A stretch of 43,482 bases of DNA from the NCBI GenBank assembly GCA_030065855.1, contig JASJCT010000032.1:1-43482 (forward strand). The letters are read 5' to 3'. Source of the DNA: Myxococcota bacterium (lineage in GTDB: Bacteria; Myxococcota_A; Polyangia; JAAYKL01). A program made the position numbers and the translations under genes. Under the pieces are notes generated by a model. It worked only from the letters and a program-made list of their open reading frames with translations, did not search any database and was not told the DNA's origin. Below, piece by piece: positions 25,590 to 34,809 of the stretch; positions within the stretch are counted from its first letter, which is position 1; each line of letters starts with the position of its first letter.

Positions 25590-25905
25590 GTGGAGGAGAG
25601 AGTCCGCCGATTTATCGACGGGATTAGGCCGCTGTTGCCGGCGGTGATCCAATCGCTGGGAGAAATCAAAGACTTTCGCAATCCCAACAAGCTAGAGCAC
25701 CAGCTTACGATGGTCTGTTGTACGGCTTCCTATGCTTTGTGCTGCCGATGTCGTCCCGGCGTGAAGCCAGCCTAGAGCTGACCTGACCAGTGCTGATCGC
25801 CCATCTGCGCCAGCTGTTTCCCGAGATGAACGAGATTCCCCACCCGCTCGATCGGTTAACCTCACGGCTAATAAGTCATTACCTCGCCAGTCGTTCATGA
25901 TCCTG
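25590..25905 (+). pseudogene. Decayed transposase, N-terminal part
   Basis: ATG at 25590 opens VRRFIDGIRPLLPAVIQSLG and EIKDFRNPNKLEHQLTMV. A frameshift near 25713 then leads into LLYGFLCFVLPMSSRREASL, ELT, a stop, and VLIAHLRQLFPEMNEIPHP. The pattern of an N-terminal domain with MSSRREA followed by LFPE..EIPH resembles a DDE-transposase family. A frameshift and stops show that it is inactive. Downstream bases to about 26350 may hold further remnants (YYDGLNQRRKEIVHVV near 26107) but are too degraded to assign. Confidence 0.55.
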
Positions 25906-26369
25906 CTCAACGGACTGTACCCAAATGGCCCTGTGGTACGAACCAGCCGCCAGAATCACTGTCAGTTTATGATCGTTTTGCAAGACGACTCACCGCCCAG
26001 CGTCTCGGAAGAATACAATGGGTTGTGCCAGATGGAACCCGACCAGCAGGCAGATAGGAAGAGGGGCAATCGCCGGCAGTAGTTTCTCTGGATCAATGAC
26101 ATCGTGTATTACGATGGCCTCAATCAGAGACGCAAAGAGATTGTCCATGTCGTTGTCTGACAAGTGGTCAGACCAAGGATTTGGTCCAGGACACGGGGGC
26201 GGCTGCGTCAGTTGGGTTCGCGGCCTTAGTCCGCGATAAGATCTGCAAGGCGATCCTAATATTCGGGCGGGGTATCGGGGTAAAGAAGCGTGGTGACCAG
26301 CAATACGTGACGAGACCGAAAGGCATAGGCCAGGGCAAGGCAATGTAGTGGGCCACGGCAGACATATTC

Positions 26370-27200
26370 CTTTCAGGTTCGCTCGAGATTGTCATTATGA
26401 ATAAGCACGTCTACGATGAGCGAATGCAGCAGCTTGGCACAAAGTTGTTTCCTCACCGAGCTCTCGTGATCGCGCGAATCTGGTCGAGCTGCGCGCCGCT
26501 CTTGTCCAGTTTGTTGTCGAATTCCATTTCGTAGCGAACCCGGTACAGATCGCCCACTTGGCGGGGTCCGTGGGTGCCGCTGGGAAAGTCGGTCAGATAA
26601 ATCAAGTAACCGATCGGGTCGGTATCATCACCAATCGGCATGACACTTTTTTCTTGCCTCTGCTAAACGTCACATCCGCCTCCACGCAGCTTCCATTGAG
26701 GACGATGACCTCGTTCATGAGCAGCTTGTCGAAGCTGTCGCCGTCAAAGAACTCACCACGTACTTCGCCTCGAGTGATGCGGTTTACCTTGGGTTTCCGG
26801 CTGTCCTTGAGCCGCTCTACAAATTTGACGGTGTATTTTCACAGGCCAGAATTCGCGCGAGGCTCACGTAGCCCAGGTCTATGACCAGCCCCATACGCTC
26901 GTCGATGGTGAGGTGGGGACTTTCATGGTCCTTGGCCGGGTTGAAGTTGAAGTGGAAGCCGGTCATATACCCACTGCCCACCGACAGCTCCTTGTGCACC
27001 TTGACCGCGGCCGGGCTGCCGCTGCCTGGGAAAACCTCCTCACGCGGGGGCCGCAGAGTGACTGTCTCGGAATCGAAGATGAACCAATCACCCATCGCTC
27101 CGGCATCCGCCCTCCACCAAAAATCGGCCTTGCTTTCTCGGGACCAAAAGACAACCCAGAAAGCCCACCCACGTAAAACCGGACAGTTCAGTTTCTGCAT
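26370..27200 (-). pseudogene. Decayed IS4-like DDE transposase, C-terminal two-thirds
   Basis: The minus strand reads, in three frames, KVHKELSVGSGYMTGFHF with DERMGLVIDLGYVSLARIL; then after a frameshift FVERLKDSRKPKVNRITRG and GEFFDGDSFDKLLMNEVIVL; then after another shift GYLIYLTDFPSG, GPRQVGDLYRVRYEMEFDNK; and finally SVRKQLCAKLLHSLIVDVLI. The order (catalytic Asp region, basic strand, LYR-R-E-K segment with the catalytic Glu) is that of IS4-type transposases. At least three frame breaks make it non-functional. The element ends were not identified. Confidence 0.7.
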
Positions 27201-27320
27201 TTTTCAGAAGGCCTAAATTTGGAAAGTGCTGTGTCGTTTGACACTCCAAAAGAGCGGCCCGCGCCAGTCTACGGTAGACACCCATAGCAGGCCCTGTGAG
27301 GGGTAATGCTGAACAAAAAA

Positions 27321-27650
27321 TCAGCTTTTTGTCACGTGCTTATAATAATCCCATAGGCGGGGCAATCCCCACTTTTCAAAGCGCTCCTTGATCCCCCCAT
27401 CCTTTTCGCGCTTCATTGTCTTCAGAAGATCATCGATGAGGTTTTCTCGCGTTGTAAAGCGATCGCGCACTTCCCCGGCGACTTTGTGCAGCTTGAGTAG
27501 CTTGGTATTGGACACGTGGGTAAGTCCCTTATCTGGATTCAAGCTGTCTTCAAACAATTTTCCCTTGTCAAAAAGGGTCTTTAGCTCTTTCACGAGGTTC
27601 GCCTTTGAGCCAAACCTCTCTTTCACTTCTTCGAGCGGTGTTTTTTTCAT
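27321..27650 (-). CDS. Small charged protein of unknown function
   Basis: The 109-residue protein is helical and strongly charged: TPLEEVKERFGSKANLVKEL, then NTKLLKLHKVAGEVRDRFTT and RENLIDDLLKTMKREKDGG. It contains two similar 'RFGSKANLVKEL' and 'RFTTRENLIDDL' modules, which suggests an internal duplication. It has no signal peptide or membrane segment. AAAGGG precedes the start. I recognise no characterised family. It stands alone, between the decayed transposases and the large membrane protein. Confidence 0.6.
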   Translation of the reverse strand: MKKTPLEEVKERFGSKANLVKELKTLFDKGKLFEDSLNPDKGLTHVSNTKLLKLHKVAGEVRDRFTTRENLIDDLLKTMKREKDGGIKERFEKWGLPRLWDYYKHVTKS

Positions 27651-27740
27651 GGCTCATCCCTTTCGCACGTGCGCCTCTCGCCCGTGGGGCGCACTTCGAT
27701 AGCACAGCCTTATTTTCGATGCAAGGCAATTGCATTTTTA

Positions 27741-30170
27741 TTAACGCGCTGATGCTTCTATCCGCGGATCAGTCATAGGGGAAGCATCTGCCATCACTGC
27801 CAGGGCGTTCAGCAGTGCGACAATGGCGTGCTGATTGTTGTCAATGCGCAAGTGGTTGTCCACAAGTCCCATGCGAATGCCGCCCAAGACGTCCATCTTG
27901 TTTGGCACGAAGTAACTGTTTTCTTTAATAAATTGCTGTTCAATCAGATGCCGCGCGCCTTTGATGAGGGCGGTCTCGATTTTTGTTCCATCCCGGCCGA
28001 GAAAGCGATTCGCCCCCAGGGCAGCCCCCAGTGCCTCCCCTCTGGACGCAGCCCGGGTGGTTCGGGGCAGATCCGCTACCCTGTGGTAGGCACCGAGATA
28101 GTCGGGAAATAAATAGGCCAACCTGGGATGCTGCTCCCTGAGATAACCGCTTGCCAGCAACACAGACAGTTCTGCGTAGTCGCGATGAGCGGTTACTTCT
28201 GCCAGCTCGCCCAACCCCTGAATCATCCAATGATCTCCGGGAAATGGAAAGCCAAACCACAGTGCTACCTGGTATGTTTTCAGCTGACGGTTGCCGATGC
28301 GGGCTGCACCTTCGAGAAAGCGCTGCTTTTTGACCCTTTTGTATGCCCTCACCAGGGCGAGCATCACTTCACCGGGAAAGTACAGGGGTTCCTCGGCCAC
28401 CTCTTCGCTGGCCTGGGCTTCGGCATAGTCGCGATACACCGCGCCCTTGGCATCTATCATCTCAAGCAGGCAATCGCCCATCTGAACGAGCAGTGGATTT
28501 CTCGGCACCGCACTTGCCCGCTGCCTGAGCTGTGGATCGACGATTGAGGACGGGTCCGGGAGTTCGGACACCGAAAGTGTCGCAAGCGCGGTGGCGCCAG
28601 AAGTCGCCCGCCCGGCCTTGCCCAAAAAGCACGAAATATGGGGTGCGTCAGTCGGATTGGGAGATCCGAGGTGTTGCTGAATAAACGCAAGTGCTGTTAA
28701 TCCCGCCCGCAGGGCCTGCTGGCCAGCTTCGGCAAAAGCCGGTTCCCGTGTGGCAGCGCGAGCAACCGCGAAAAGTCCATACACACTGCCGGCGTGGCGC
28801 GGCAAGTTGTAGCTTCGCGTTTTACTTTTGTAGGGGGGAAACATCTCGTAGTGAAATCGACCTGTTGGCTGGACGCGACGCGAGAGCCAATCCGCTGCGA
28901 GAATCGTTCGGTTGACGAGCAGCTCGTGCGTGAGGTCATGGTTTAAAAGGGCGTTTCCCCGAAACCAGTCGATGATGGGTTCGTTTGGCGCGTATTGCCC
29001 AAAGCTAGTTGTGCGAAACTTGCCAATTCGAGCGCCCTGCAGATCGTCTATGGGTTTGCCAAATGCCTCGTGTTGGGCGCGACCGAACATCTTTTGGATT
29101 TTCGCTGGCCCGGACCGCACCCGAGGTGTCAACCATCCGGCAGTTACCGGGTCAGACGGCAGGATCACAGCCCCTGCCTGCTGGGCATTATGCTGAATCT
29201 GGAAGCCGTCCACGCCGATCTCAGCATCGAACGCCAGATTGAATAAAAAGCCGATGGGTCCCAGTTTTTTTAGGCTGGGGTGGGCGCGGCGCAGGTGCTT
29301 GCCGAGCAGTCCGAATATAGGACGCGTTGCCGCGCTTTTGCAGGGACCGGCAATGTCAATCTGAACAGCTGTGGCTTCAGACAAAGCCGGCTGCTTTTGA
29401 GGAGAAACCCGTTTGACACCCTTGCCAATTGGGGGGCGCGCAAACGCGTCAAGGGTGGCCGACACCACCTCAAAGGGGGTGGCTGCCTTGCTGCCTGCTG
29501 ATCCCCGGCGTCGCCATCCTGTTTTTCTGTCGTATAGGGTCACATAGACCCCAGATGGCAGTGGCGCTTTTGCCAAATCAGGTACTTCTGGGGCCAGGGT
29601 TTGGGTAAACAGAAGCGGGTCGTGCTGGGCTGCGTCTCGATGTGCGATAACGCGCCGCACCACCTCAACTGCCTGGGCCTTGGCCTGATCCGACCACGTG
29701 GGCGGGGGCGGTGCAGCTGTGAGGGCCTTGGTGAAGTCCAAGGTGGGCGCACGCAATACGCCCCACTCAAAGGACAGCAGGGAAAATAACGTGCAAAGGG
29801 CAAAGAAAAAAAGGCCGCTCAACAAGGGAAATCGAGGGATAAAAAGGCGATTTCGACGCCGGTGCTGCCATTCAACAAGCCCGAGCACGGCCCCGGAGCA
29901 AAGCATGCCACTGAGCGGTGCGATGCCCTCTCCTACGATCGCGGCGGCCGGGATCAGCGCGAGGGGGAGCATGGAGAGGCCGACGACGATGCGTCCGGAA
30001 ATCAGCCGATCCCCCCACCACATGCGGCGCGCCAGGATGAGGGACATGCCGATAGGTATGCCAAAAAATACGGCAATCATTGGATCAACAAAAAACAGGA
30101 TGAGCCAGCCAGGCGCCAGGCATAGGAGATCACCGCCGATGTGGGTGTTTTTCCGGTCCTTTGTCTTCAC
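27741..30170 (-). CDS. Membrane protein with AMMECR1-like region and alpha/alpha-toroid-like domain
   Basis: The protein has 809 residues. About four hydrophobic segments occupy residues 15-135. Residues 205-350 resemble the AMMECR1 fold in two places: GVYVTLYDRKTGWRRRGSAGS, like its G.FVTL...LRGCIGS strand, and AEIGVDGFQIQ...AGAVILPSDPVTAGW, like GVDGL...GLLLPQV..E.GW. From about 415 to 800 are repeated helix pairs with GRFHYEMFPPY, NLPRHAGSVYGLF and DNNQHAIVALLNAL, the look of an (alpha/alpha)6 toroid as in many carbohydrate-active enzymes. The start is 17 bases after the flippase stop, so the two are co-transcribed. A role in modifying an exported polysaccharide is an inference; no catalytic residues can be named. 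Confidence 0.65.
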   Translation of the reverse strand: MKTKDRKNTHIGGDLLCLAPGWLILFFVDPMIAVFFGIPIGMSLILARRMWWGDRLISGRIVVGLSMLPLALIPAAAIVGEGIAPLSGMLCSGAVLGLVEWQHRRRNRLFIPRFPLLSGLFFFALCTLFSLLSFEWGVLRAPTLDFTKALTAAPPPPTWSDQAKAQAVEVVRRVIAHRDAAQHDPLLFTQTLAPEVPDLAKAPLPSGVYVTLYDRKTGWRRRGSAGSKAATPFEVVSATLDAFARPPIGKGVKRVSPQKQPALSEATAVQIDIAGPCKSAATRPIFGLLGKHLRRAHPSLKKLGPIGFLFNLAFDAEIGVDGFQIQHNAQQAGAVILPSDPVTAGWLTPRVRSGPAKIQKMFGRAQHEAFGKPIDDLQGARIGKFRTTSFGQYAPNEPIIDWFRGNALLNHDLTHELLVNRTILAADWLSRRVQPTGRFHYEMFPPYKSKTRSYNLPRHAGSVYGLFAVARAATREPAFAEAGQQALRAGLTALAFIQQHLGSPNPTDAPHISCFLGKAGRATSGATALATLSVSELPDPSSIVDPQLRQRASAVPRNPLLVQMGDCLLEMIDAKGAVYRDYAEAQASEEVAEEPLYFPGEVMLALVRAYKRVKKQRFLEGAARIGNRQLKTYQVALWFGFPFPGDHWMIQGLGELAEVTAHRDYAELSVLLASGYLREQHPRLAYLFPDYLGAYHRVADLPRTTRAASRGEALGAALGANRFLGRDGTKIETALIKGARHLIEQQFIKENSYFVPNKMDVLGGIRMGLVDNHLRIDNNQHAIVALLNALAVMADASPMTDPRIEASAR

Positions 30171-30187
30171 TGATGCCTCCTCTCTGG

Positions 30188-31801
30188 CTATTGGCGCCCC
30201 TTTCCCCGAGAAAAGATCTGCCGTAGCTGATCCATGTCCTCACGGCTGAACTCGCGCAGGGTCACGAGGACGAGAAAGTAGACAACAACGACGGCAATGC
30301 ATTCAGCCAATGTGACCACCTTGCCCGCGTCTGGCAGCACGTATCGGCCCAGGGAAACCGCAGCAGTGACCGCAAGAAGGACCCGAAACCCTGTCATCCA
30401 GGGCCAGAATGTGCCGAACCGATGGTAAACGACGATACCGGATACGACTAGGCCAAACCCCATGCCGATGGTTGAACCGATTGCCGTCGCTTTCAGCGCA
30501 CTGGGTCCCAGGCCAGAGAACTTGAGGGACAGGGTAACCGAGGTTACCACTGCGATAAGCGTCACTAAGACCACGGCCATGGCGCGCCAGGGCAGTCCTG
30601 CGCCGTTCAGGATGGTGTTGCACGTCGCCATCATGCCAAATGCGGCAATGCCCACATAGAGGATGCTGAGCGCATCGGCCGCAACCACATACTCGCTCTC
30701 GAACAGCAGCCCAAGGGATTGCTCGGGCAATGCTCCAAATACCGCTGCCAACCCTGCGATGAGTATCATTGAAAAGCGGAGTGTCTTTTGAACATAAATT
30801 CTCGTCTTTTCAGTGTCTTTTGAAAAAGTGACCTTTGAAATCATCGGAAAGGCCACAAAGGCAATGGACAGTATCGCTTGATATGGAATCAAAGCGAGGG
30901 CTTGGGCTGCGCTGTATTGACCGACCAGTGTCTTGCTGATGCTTGAGGCAGCTTCGGCGTCATGTCCCGCCTGAATCGCAGCAGACGCGGCAATGCCCTT
31001 GAGCAAGAACAAATCCAAGCTCATGACTAGGTTTAATAGGAACGTATAAACAAACAGTAGCGCAGCAAACGACAGGTAACGACGCGCCGAAAAACCACCT
31101 TGGCCACTAACTCCCGAAACCAGGGCCGCAGCAATGGCGATGACTACGGCGGCAATCAGAAACCCAAGGACCGTGCCCAGGACCTCAAACCCAACTGCTG
31201 CGAGGACAAGTATGAGCATCGTCTTCATGGTTTGATAAGAAAAATCAAAGAGCGCCTGCCGACTGTACAATCGCCGGCCGTTAAATGAGCCGATAAACAC
31301 CGCGTAACAGGAGTAGGCCACGATAATGCCCGAGGAGATGCGCATGAGAAACGCCAGGTCCTTGGATCCGAGCACATCCGAGAGAAACCCGGCAAAACCC
31401 GCGTAAAGAACCGCAATGGCAATGCCCAGCCCCCCTTGGATGCGAAGGGCGAGGCGCCGGACAGCCCCTGCATTGGATACATCTTCACTCGTGAATTTGG
31501 ATACGGCCTGAATGGTACCGGTAATGATGCCGTTATTAATGAAAGACACGCCCATAAATACGATTTTATAGGTCCCGTACAGGGCCTGACCCTGGTCGGC
31601 ATCGCCGTCAGCAGCCCATTTAAAGATTCGAGGCAGGCCAAAAGCGACCACATATCCGGTGAGCATGAACCACATCTTGGCCAGGGTAATAAAAATCACC
31701 CCACGGCCGGTGGATCGAACAATATCTTCGTCTGTTTTGGGGCTTCCCATGAAGGTGAAACCTACGGGCAATACCGGCCTCAGGTCAACTTTCCATTCCA
31801 C
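30188..31801 (-). CDS. Polysaccharide flippase-like membrane protein (MOP superfamily)
   Basis: The 537-residue protein has about 14 hydrophobic segments. The N-terminal pattern STGRGVIFITLAKMWFMLTGYVVAFGLPRIF and the mid-protein LFLLKGIAA and GQYSAAQALALIP resemble Wzx/RfbX and MurJ-type exporters. It should flip a lipid-linked sugar across the inner membrane. Two starts are possible: ATG at 31801 with AGGTGG very close, or ATG at 31750 (MGSPKTDEDIVRSTGRG), which fits the family's N-terminus better. It precedes the AMMECR1-like/toroid protein in one operon, separate from the flippase at 17279. Confidence 0.85.
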   Translation of the reverse strand: MEWKVDLRPVLPVGFTFMGSPKTDEDIVRSTGRGVIFITLAKMWFMLTGYVVAFGLPRIFKWAADGDADQGQALYGTYKIVFMGVSFINNGIITGTIQAVSKFTSEDVSNAGAVRRLALRIQGGLGIAIAVLYAGFAGFLSDVLGSKDLAFLMRISSGIIVAYSCYAVFIGSFNGRRLYSRQALFDFSYQTMKTMLILVLAAVGFEVLGTVLGFLIAAVVIAIAAALVSGVSGQGGFSARRYLSFAALLFVYTFLLNLVMSLDLFLLKGIAASAAIQAGHDAEAASSISKTLVGQYSAAQALALIPYQAILSIAFVAFPMISKVTFSKDTEKTRIYVQKTLRFSMILIAGLAAVFGALPEQSLGLLFESEYVVAADALSILYVGIAAFGMMATCNTILNGAGLPWRAMAVVLVTLIAVVTSVTLSLKFSGLGPSALKATAIGSTIGMGFGLVVSGIVVYHRFGTFWPWMTGFRVLLAVTAAVSLGRYVLPDAGKVVTLAECIAVVVVYFLVLVTLREFSREDMDQLRQIFSRGKGRQ

Positions 31802-32410
31802 CTACCAATATTTCTGTCCAGATATGGTTAGCTCCCGTCCCGGAATAGCCAGTTACAGCATCCTGTTGTAGCCGTGGGGTTTACCCTCATATGCGTTAAC
31901 TTATTTGGCCGACCACTGGGAAACCCCGAAGGGGTTGCCCATACTAGCCCGGGGCAACGCCCCGGGATTATTGACAAAAATAGGAACCAAGCCCCAACGG
32001 GGCGGCCAAAAAAACGATGCGTTAATTATTGGCAATCTAAAACCTGATGGATCGCCCTTACAGGGCTTGTATCTTCTTTTTTCTTAATGATCCCAGGGCG
32101 TTGCCCTGGGCTGAGATGGTAGACCCCGTTGGGGTCCACCTGCCGCCATTGCCTTAGGTTAACGCATATGGGGTTTACCCCCACGGTAAAAAGATATGTA
32201 ATTCTAGGTGTTTAAATCTGCTGGGATAAACCCCGCTGCTACATTTTGGTCCCGAAATCGACGTTTCGGGGCGAGCACTAGCTAGAGAAAATCAAATTTT
32301 TCTGGTGCCAGCTATGACAACACTATTATGAAGTCTTATATTTTTAATAATAGTAAAAAAATTTATAAATAACGGAAAGCTGTGGCCATATTATTCACTG
32401 AGGAGAAATA
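31802..32410. other. Intergenic region between flippase and (DT)n lipoprotein
   Basis: These 609 bases are almost filled by the mirrored-hairpin element (31872-32186). To its right are a partial repeat end (32223-32242), a hairpin CCCGAAA-TCGACG-TTTCGGG (32252-32271) and an AT-rich segment that probably holds the promoter of the lipoprotein gene. No further gene was seen. Confidence 0.5.
31872..32186. repeat. Non-coding element of mirrored hairpins within terminal inverted repeats
   Basis: Imperfect 29-base terminal inverted repeats (31872-31900 and 32158-32186, 25 of 29 matching, inner ends GTTAAC) bound a 315-base element. Inside are six hairpins, all with 3-base loops: 31922-31936, 31948-31966, 31991-32003, 32054-32066, 32092-32110 and 32122-32136. 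Their stems mirror each other: first with sixth (ACCCC/GGGGT), second with fifth (CCC-GGGC type), third with fourth (GCCC type). It has no open reading frame of note. It resembles a miniature or REP-cluster element. A further similar end lies at 32223-32242. Confidence 0.75.
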
Positions 32411-33229
32411 ATGAGAAACAATTCATATTGGCGAATGGTTTTGGCTCTTTTAACACTTCTGAATCTGAGTTGTGTCGATATCGGCGAGGGTGATGAAATC
32501 GATATTGGTTTAGATACCGATACAAAAACCGGAGCTGACACGGATGCGTATGCCGACTCGGATACGGACGCCGACTCAGATACGGACACGGACTCAGACT
32601 CGGACTCAGACACGGATGCGGATACCGATACCGATACGGACTCAGATACGGACACGGATACCGACACGGACACGGATACGGATACAGACACGGACACAGA
32701 TACCGACACCGATACGGATACAGACACGGACACAGATACCGACACCGATACGGATACAGACACGGACACGGATACAGACACGGATACGGATACAGACACG
32801 GACACAGATACCGACACCGATACCGACACCGATACGGACACGGACACGGACACGGATACCGACACCGATACGGACACGGATACAGACCCGATTTGTACGG
32901 GCGGTGTGTTGTTATATGGGAAATGTTGGTACCTGGGTGATTGGGGGGATGACTGCTACGAGGCATGTGTGACCCACGGCGGCTACGATCCGAGCACGTC
33001 GAGTTACATTGGGACTGCAGCCCAGGGTGGCAGCCTGGCTGAGTGCTCGGCGATATTCGGAGCATTGGGGTTGTCCGGGTCGGTTATCCATGGAACACAG
33101 GTTACAGGATCTGGATACGGCTGCCACCAGTGGAGCAATGGTCAGCTGTGGTGGTTGTCTTCACCCAATTTTAGCCCTACCGCGAGCACGGTGTACGCGC
33201 GTATCGTCTGCGCTTGTATGGGGCACTAG
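32411..33229 (+). CDS. Surface lipoprotein with (Asp-Thr)n linker and Cys-rich C-terminal domain
   Basis: The 272-residue protein has a signal ending in LLNLSC (Cys21, a weak but plausible lipobox). Residues 36-159 are a nearly pure Asp-Thr/Asp-Ser run, which would form a long, highly charged stalk and may bind calcium. The C-terminal 113 residues start at DPICTGG and contain Cys in GKCWYLG, DDCYEACV, AECSA, YGCHQW and VCACMGH, with LWWLSS, suggesting a disulfide-bonded, lectin-like module. TGAGGAGAAATA before the ATG is a good ribosome-binding site. Such DT-rich lipoproteins are characteristic of Myxococcota. The ligand is unknown. Confidence 0.85.
   Translation: MRNNSYWRMVLALLTLLNLSCVDIGEGDEIDIGLDTDTKTGADTDAYADSDTDADSDTDTDSDSDSDTDADTDTDTDSDTDTDTDTDTDTDTDTDTDTDTDTDTDTDTDTDTDTDTDTDTDTDTDTDTDTDTDTDTDTDTDTDTDTDTDTDTDTDTDTDPICTGGVLLYGKCWYLGDWGDDCYEACVTHGGYDPSTSSYIGTAAQGGSLAECSAIFGALGLSGSVIHGTQVTGSGYGCHQWSNGQLWWLSSPNFSPTASTVYARIVCACMGH
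32615..32887 (+). repeat. Hexanucleotide tandem repeat with 36-bp higher-order unit
   Basis: The run consists of GAYACN hexamers (Asp-Thr codon pairs). A 36-base unit of six hexamers (GATACG, GATACA, GACACG, GACACA, GATACC, GACACC) appears at 32675-32710, is repeated exactly at 32711-32746, and recurs at 32783-32818. This pattern indicates unequal exchange or slippage and predicts strain-to-strain length variation in multiples of two residues. Confidence 0.9.
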
Positions 33230-33372
33230 ATAGAAATTTTCCACCACTAGAGCTGAGAGATTCCCGCTCAATACAATACCCAACACAATCCTCTTAGACT
33301 GTCATTGACTTCTGGCAGCCCGTGCGGTTTCTGATATAAGAACTATAAATAACAAGGAGCCAATGAGCTGAG

Positions 33373-34161
33373 ATGTCCACTGTGCTCGCCATCGCAAGAA
33401 ACACGTTTAAAGAGGCCATTCGCGATCGCATCCTGTATGGCTTTTTGTTCTTTGCCACCTGCTTGATACTCTTTAGCCTGGTCCTCGGACAGCTGTCCTT
33501 TGGGGAAGAAGTTCGGGCAATCATCGATGTGGGGCTCGCTGGCATCTCTTTCTTTGCCGTGCTCATGGCTATCTTTCTGGGGATTGCGCTGCTGCGTAAA
33601 GAAATCGAAAAGCGAACCCTATACACGGTGCTATCGCGCCCGATCTCCAGAAGCACCTACCTGCTGGGGAAGTTTTTCGGACTCGTCAGCACCCTGATCG
33701 TACAAATCGCCCTGATGGTCGCCGTGTGGATAGCTGTCTTGTGGATCCAAGGCAGCGCGCCCCAGGGCGGCATCGGGATGGCCATGGTACTGATAATATG
33801 TGAAGCAATCCTGGTCACGGCCATGTCCCTCTTTTTTACGTCGTTTTCGAGTCCGTTTTTAAGCGGTCTCTTTTGCATGGGCATTTTCGTCGCCGGCCGC
33901 AACGCGGATCTCATCGGACAGCTGGCCGAGAAGGAATCCTTGGCTTGGCTGGCACCATTTTTAGACGGCATTGCAACGGCGTTGCCTAACTTCTACCTGT
34001 TCTTCCCGAGCGGCAAAATGGTGGCAGGGGCGTGGGCAACGGTTCACGGTCAATTTGTCACGTCGGGATATCTGTTTTACGCCGTGGGATACAGTGCGAT
34101 TTATACGGCCTTCTTCTTAGTTCTATCGGTGATGCTGATGAACCGCCGGGATTTCATCTAG
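33373..34161 (+). CDS. ABC-2 type transporter permease
   Basis: The 262-residue protein begins VLAIARNTFKEAIRDRILYG, the usual cytoplasmic amphipathic helix of ABC-2 permeases. It has about six membrane segments and the conserved loop LLRKEIEKRTLYTVLSRPISRSTYLLGK between the second and third. The matching ATPase is not adjacent: neither neighbour upstream is one, and the ATPases downstream are of Opp/Dpp type. The substrate is unknown. The next gene's GTG overlaps its stop (TAGTG). Confidence 0.85.
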   Translation: MSTVLAIARNTFKEAIRDRILYGFLFFATCLILFSLVLGQLSFGEEVRAIIDVGLAGISFFAVLMAIFLGIALLRKEIEKRTLYTVLSRPISRSTYLLGKFFGLVSTLIVQIALMVAVWIAVLWIQGSAPQGGIGMAMVLIICEAILVTAMSLFFTSFSSPFLSGLFCMGIFVAGRNADLIGQLAEKESLAWLAPFLDGIATALPNFYLFFPSGKMVAGAWATVHGQFVTSGYLFYAVGYSAIYTAFFLVLSVMLMNRRDFI

Positions 34162-34796
34162 TGGATCCCATTAGCCGCAGGCTTATGATCGGCCGATACA
34201 TCGGCGGTATCCTGCTCGGCCTCGCTGTACTCGTGGGCACTGCCACGCTGCGAATGATATCCGACGGCAAGGCCCATCTGGACGAAGCGCGACGCTTACT
34301 GGAATCTGGGAACCGACAGACCGCGGTCACCTACTTTGAGGATGCGGCCAAGGCGTACGTGCCTGGCAGCCCGTATCCCAAACGCGCCCTGCAGGAACTC
34401 CGAATTCTGGCAAAAGGGGCGGAGATGCGGGGTGACTTGCTCGGCGCTGTGACCATTTGGGAAGCCATGCGACGCGCTGCTATTGCAACGCGACACCTGT
34501 ACCAACCCAACCAAACAATCCTCGTCGATGCCGAGCGAGAGATTGTTAGGCTGCGCGGATTTAAACAGCCCTCGGAAACAAACCGCCCAAATCCGATCCA
34601 GCGACCTCAGGATCCAACGCCTCTCGGGGCAATAGCACTCTTTATCGGCGTTGTGAGCTGGATTTTTGGTGCCATTGTCCTGTGTCTGATACCGCCATCC
34701 AGACAGTTAACCCATTCCATCCGTAGGAAGGGCGCGTGGATTGCCTGCCTAGGCGGGCTCGCACTGTGGGTGACGATGGCATGGATTGTCGAATGA
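34161..34796 (+). CDS. TPR-like membrane protein
   Basis: The GTG at 34161 overlaps the permease stop and is taken as a coupled start; an ATG at 34185 (MIGRYIGGILLG) is equally possible. The roughly 211-residue protein has an N-terminal membrane helix (YIGGILLGLAVLVGTATL), a TPR-like helical region (DEARRLLESGNRQTAVTYFEDAAKAY, GDLLGAVTIWEAM) and two C-terminal hydrophobic segments (LGAIALFIGVVSWIFGAIVL, GAWIACLGGLALWVTMAW). It is an accessory of the preceding permease by position. No named family was recognised. Confidence 0.6.
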   Translation: MDPISRRLMIGRYIGGILLGLAVLVGTATLRMISDGKAHLDEARRLLESGNRQTAVTYFEDAAKAYVPGSPYPKRALQELRILAKGAEMRGDLLGAVTIWEAMRRAAIATRHLYQPNQTILVDAEREIVRLRGFKQPSETNRPNPIQRPQDPTPLGAIALFIGVVSWIFGAIVLCLIPPSRQLTHSIRRKGAWIACLGGLALWVTMAWIVE

Positions 34797-34809
34797 AACA
34801 AAGGGCTCA

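Noticed and set aside
32395..32877. Long minus-strand frame of Ser-Val repeats
   Set aside because: It is the complement of the Asp-Thr hexamer repeat. The real gene has a signal peptide and ribosome-binding site on the plus strand.
33363..33372. ATG after AAGGAG just before the ABC-2 permease
   Set aside because: The frame ATG-AGC-TGA codes for only two residues; the permease start at 33373 fits the family N-terminus. A leader role is possible but unsupported.
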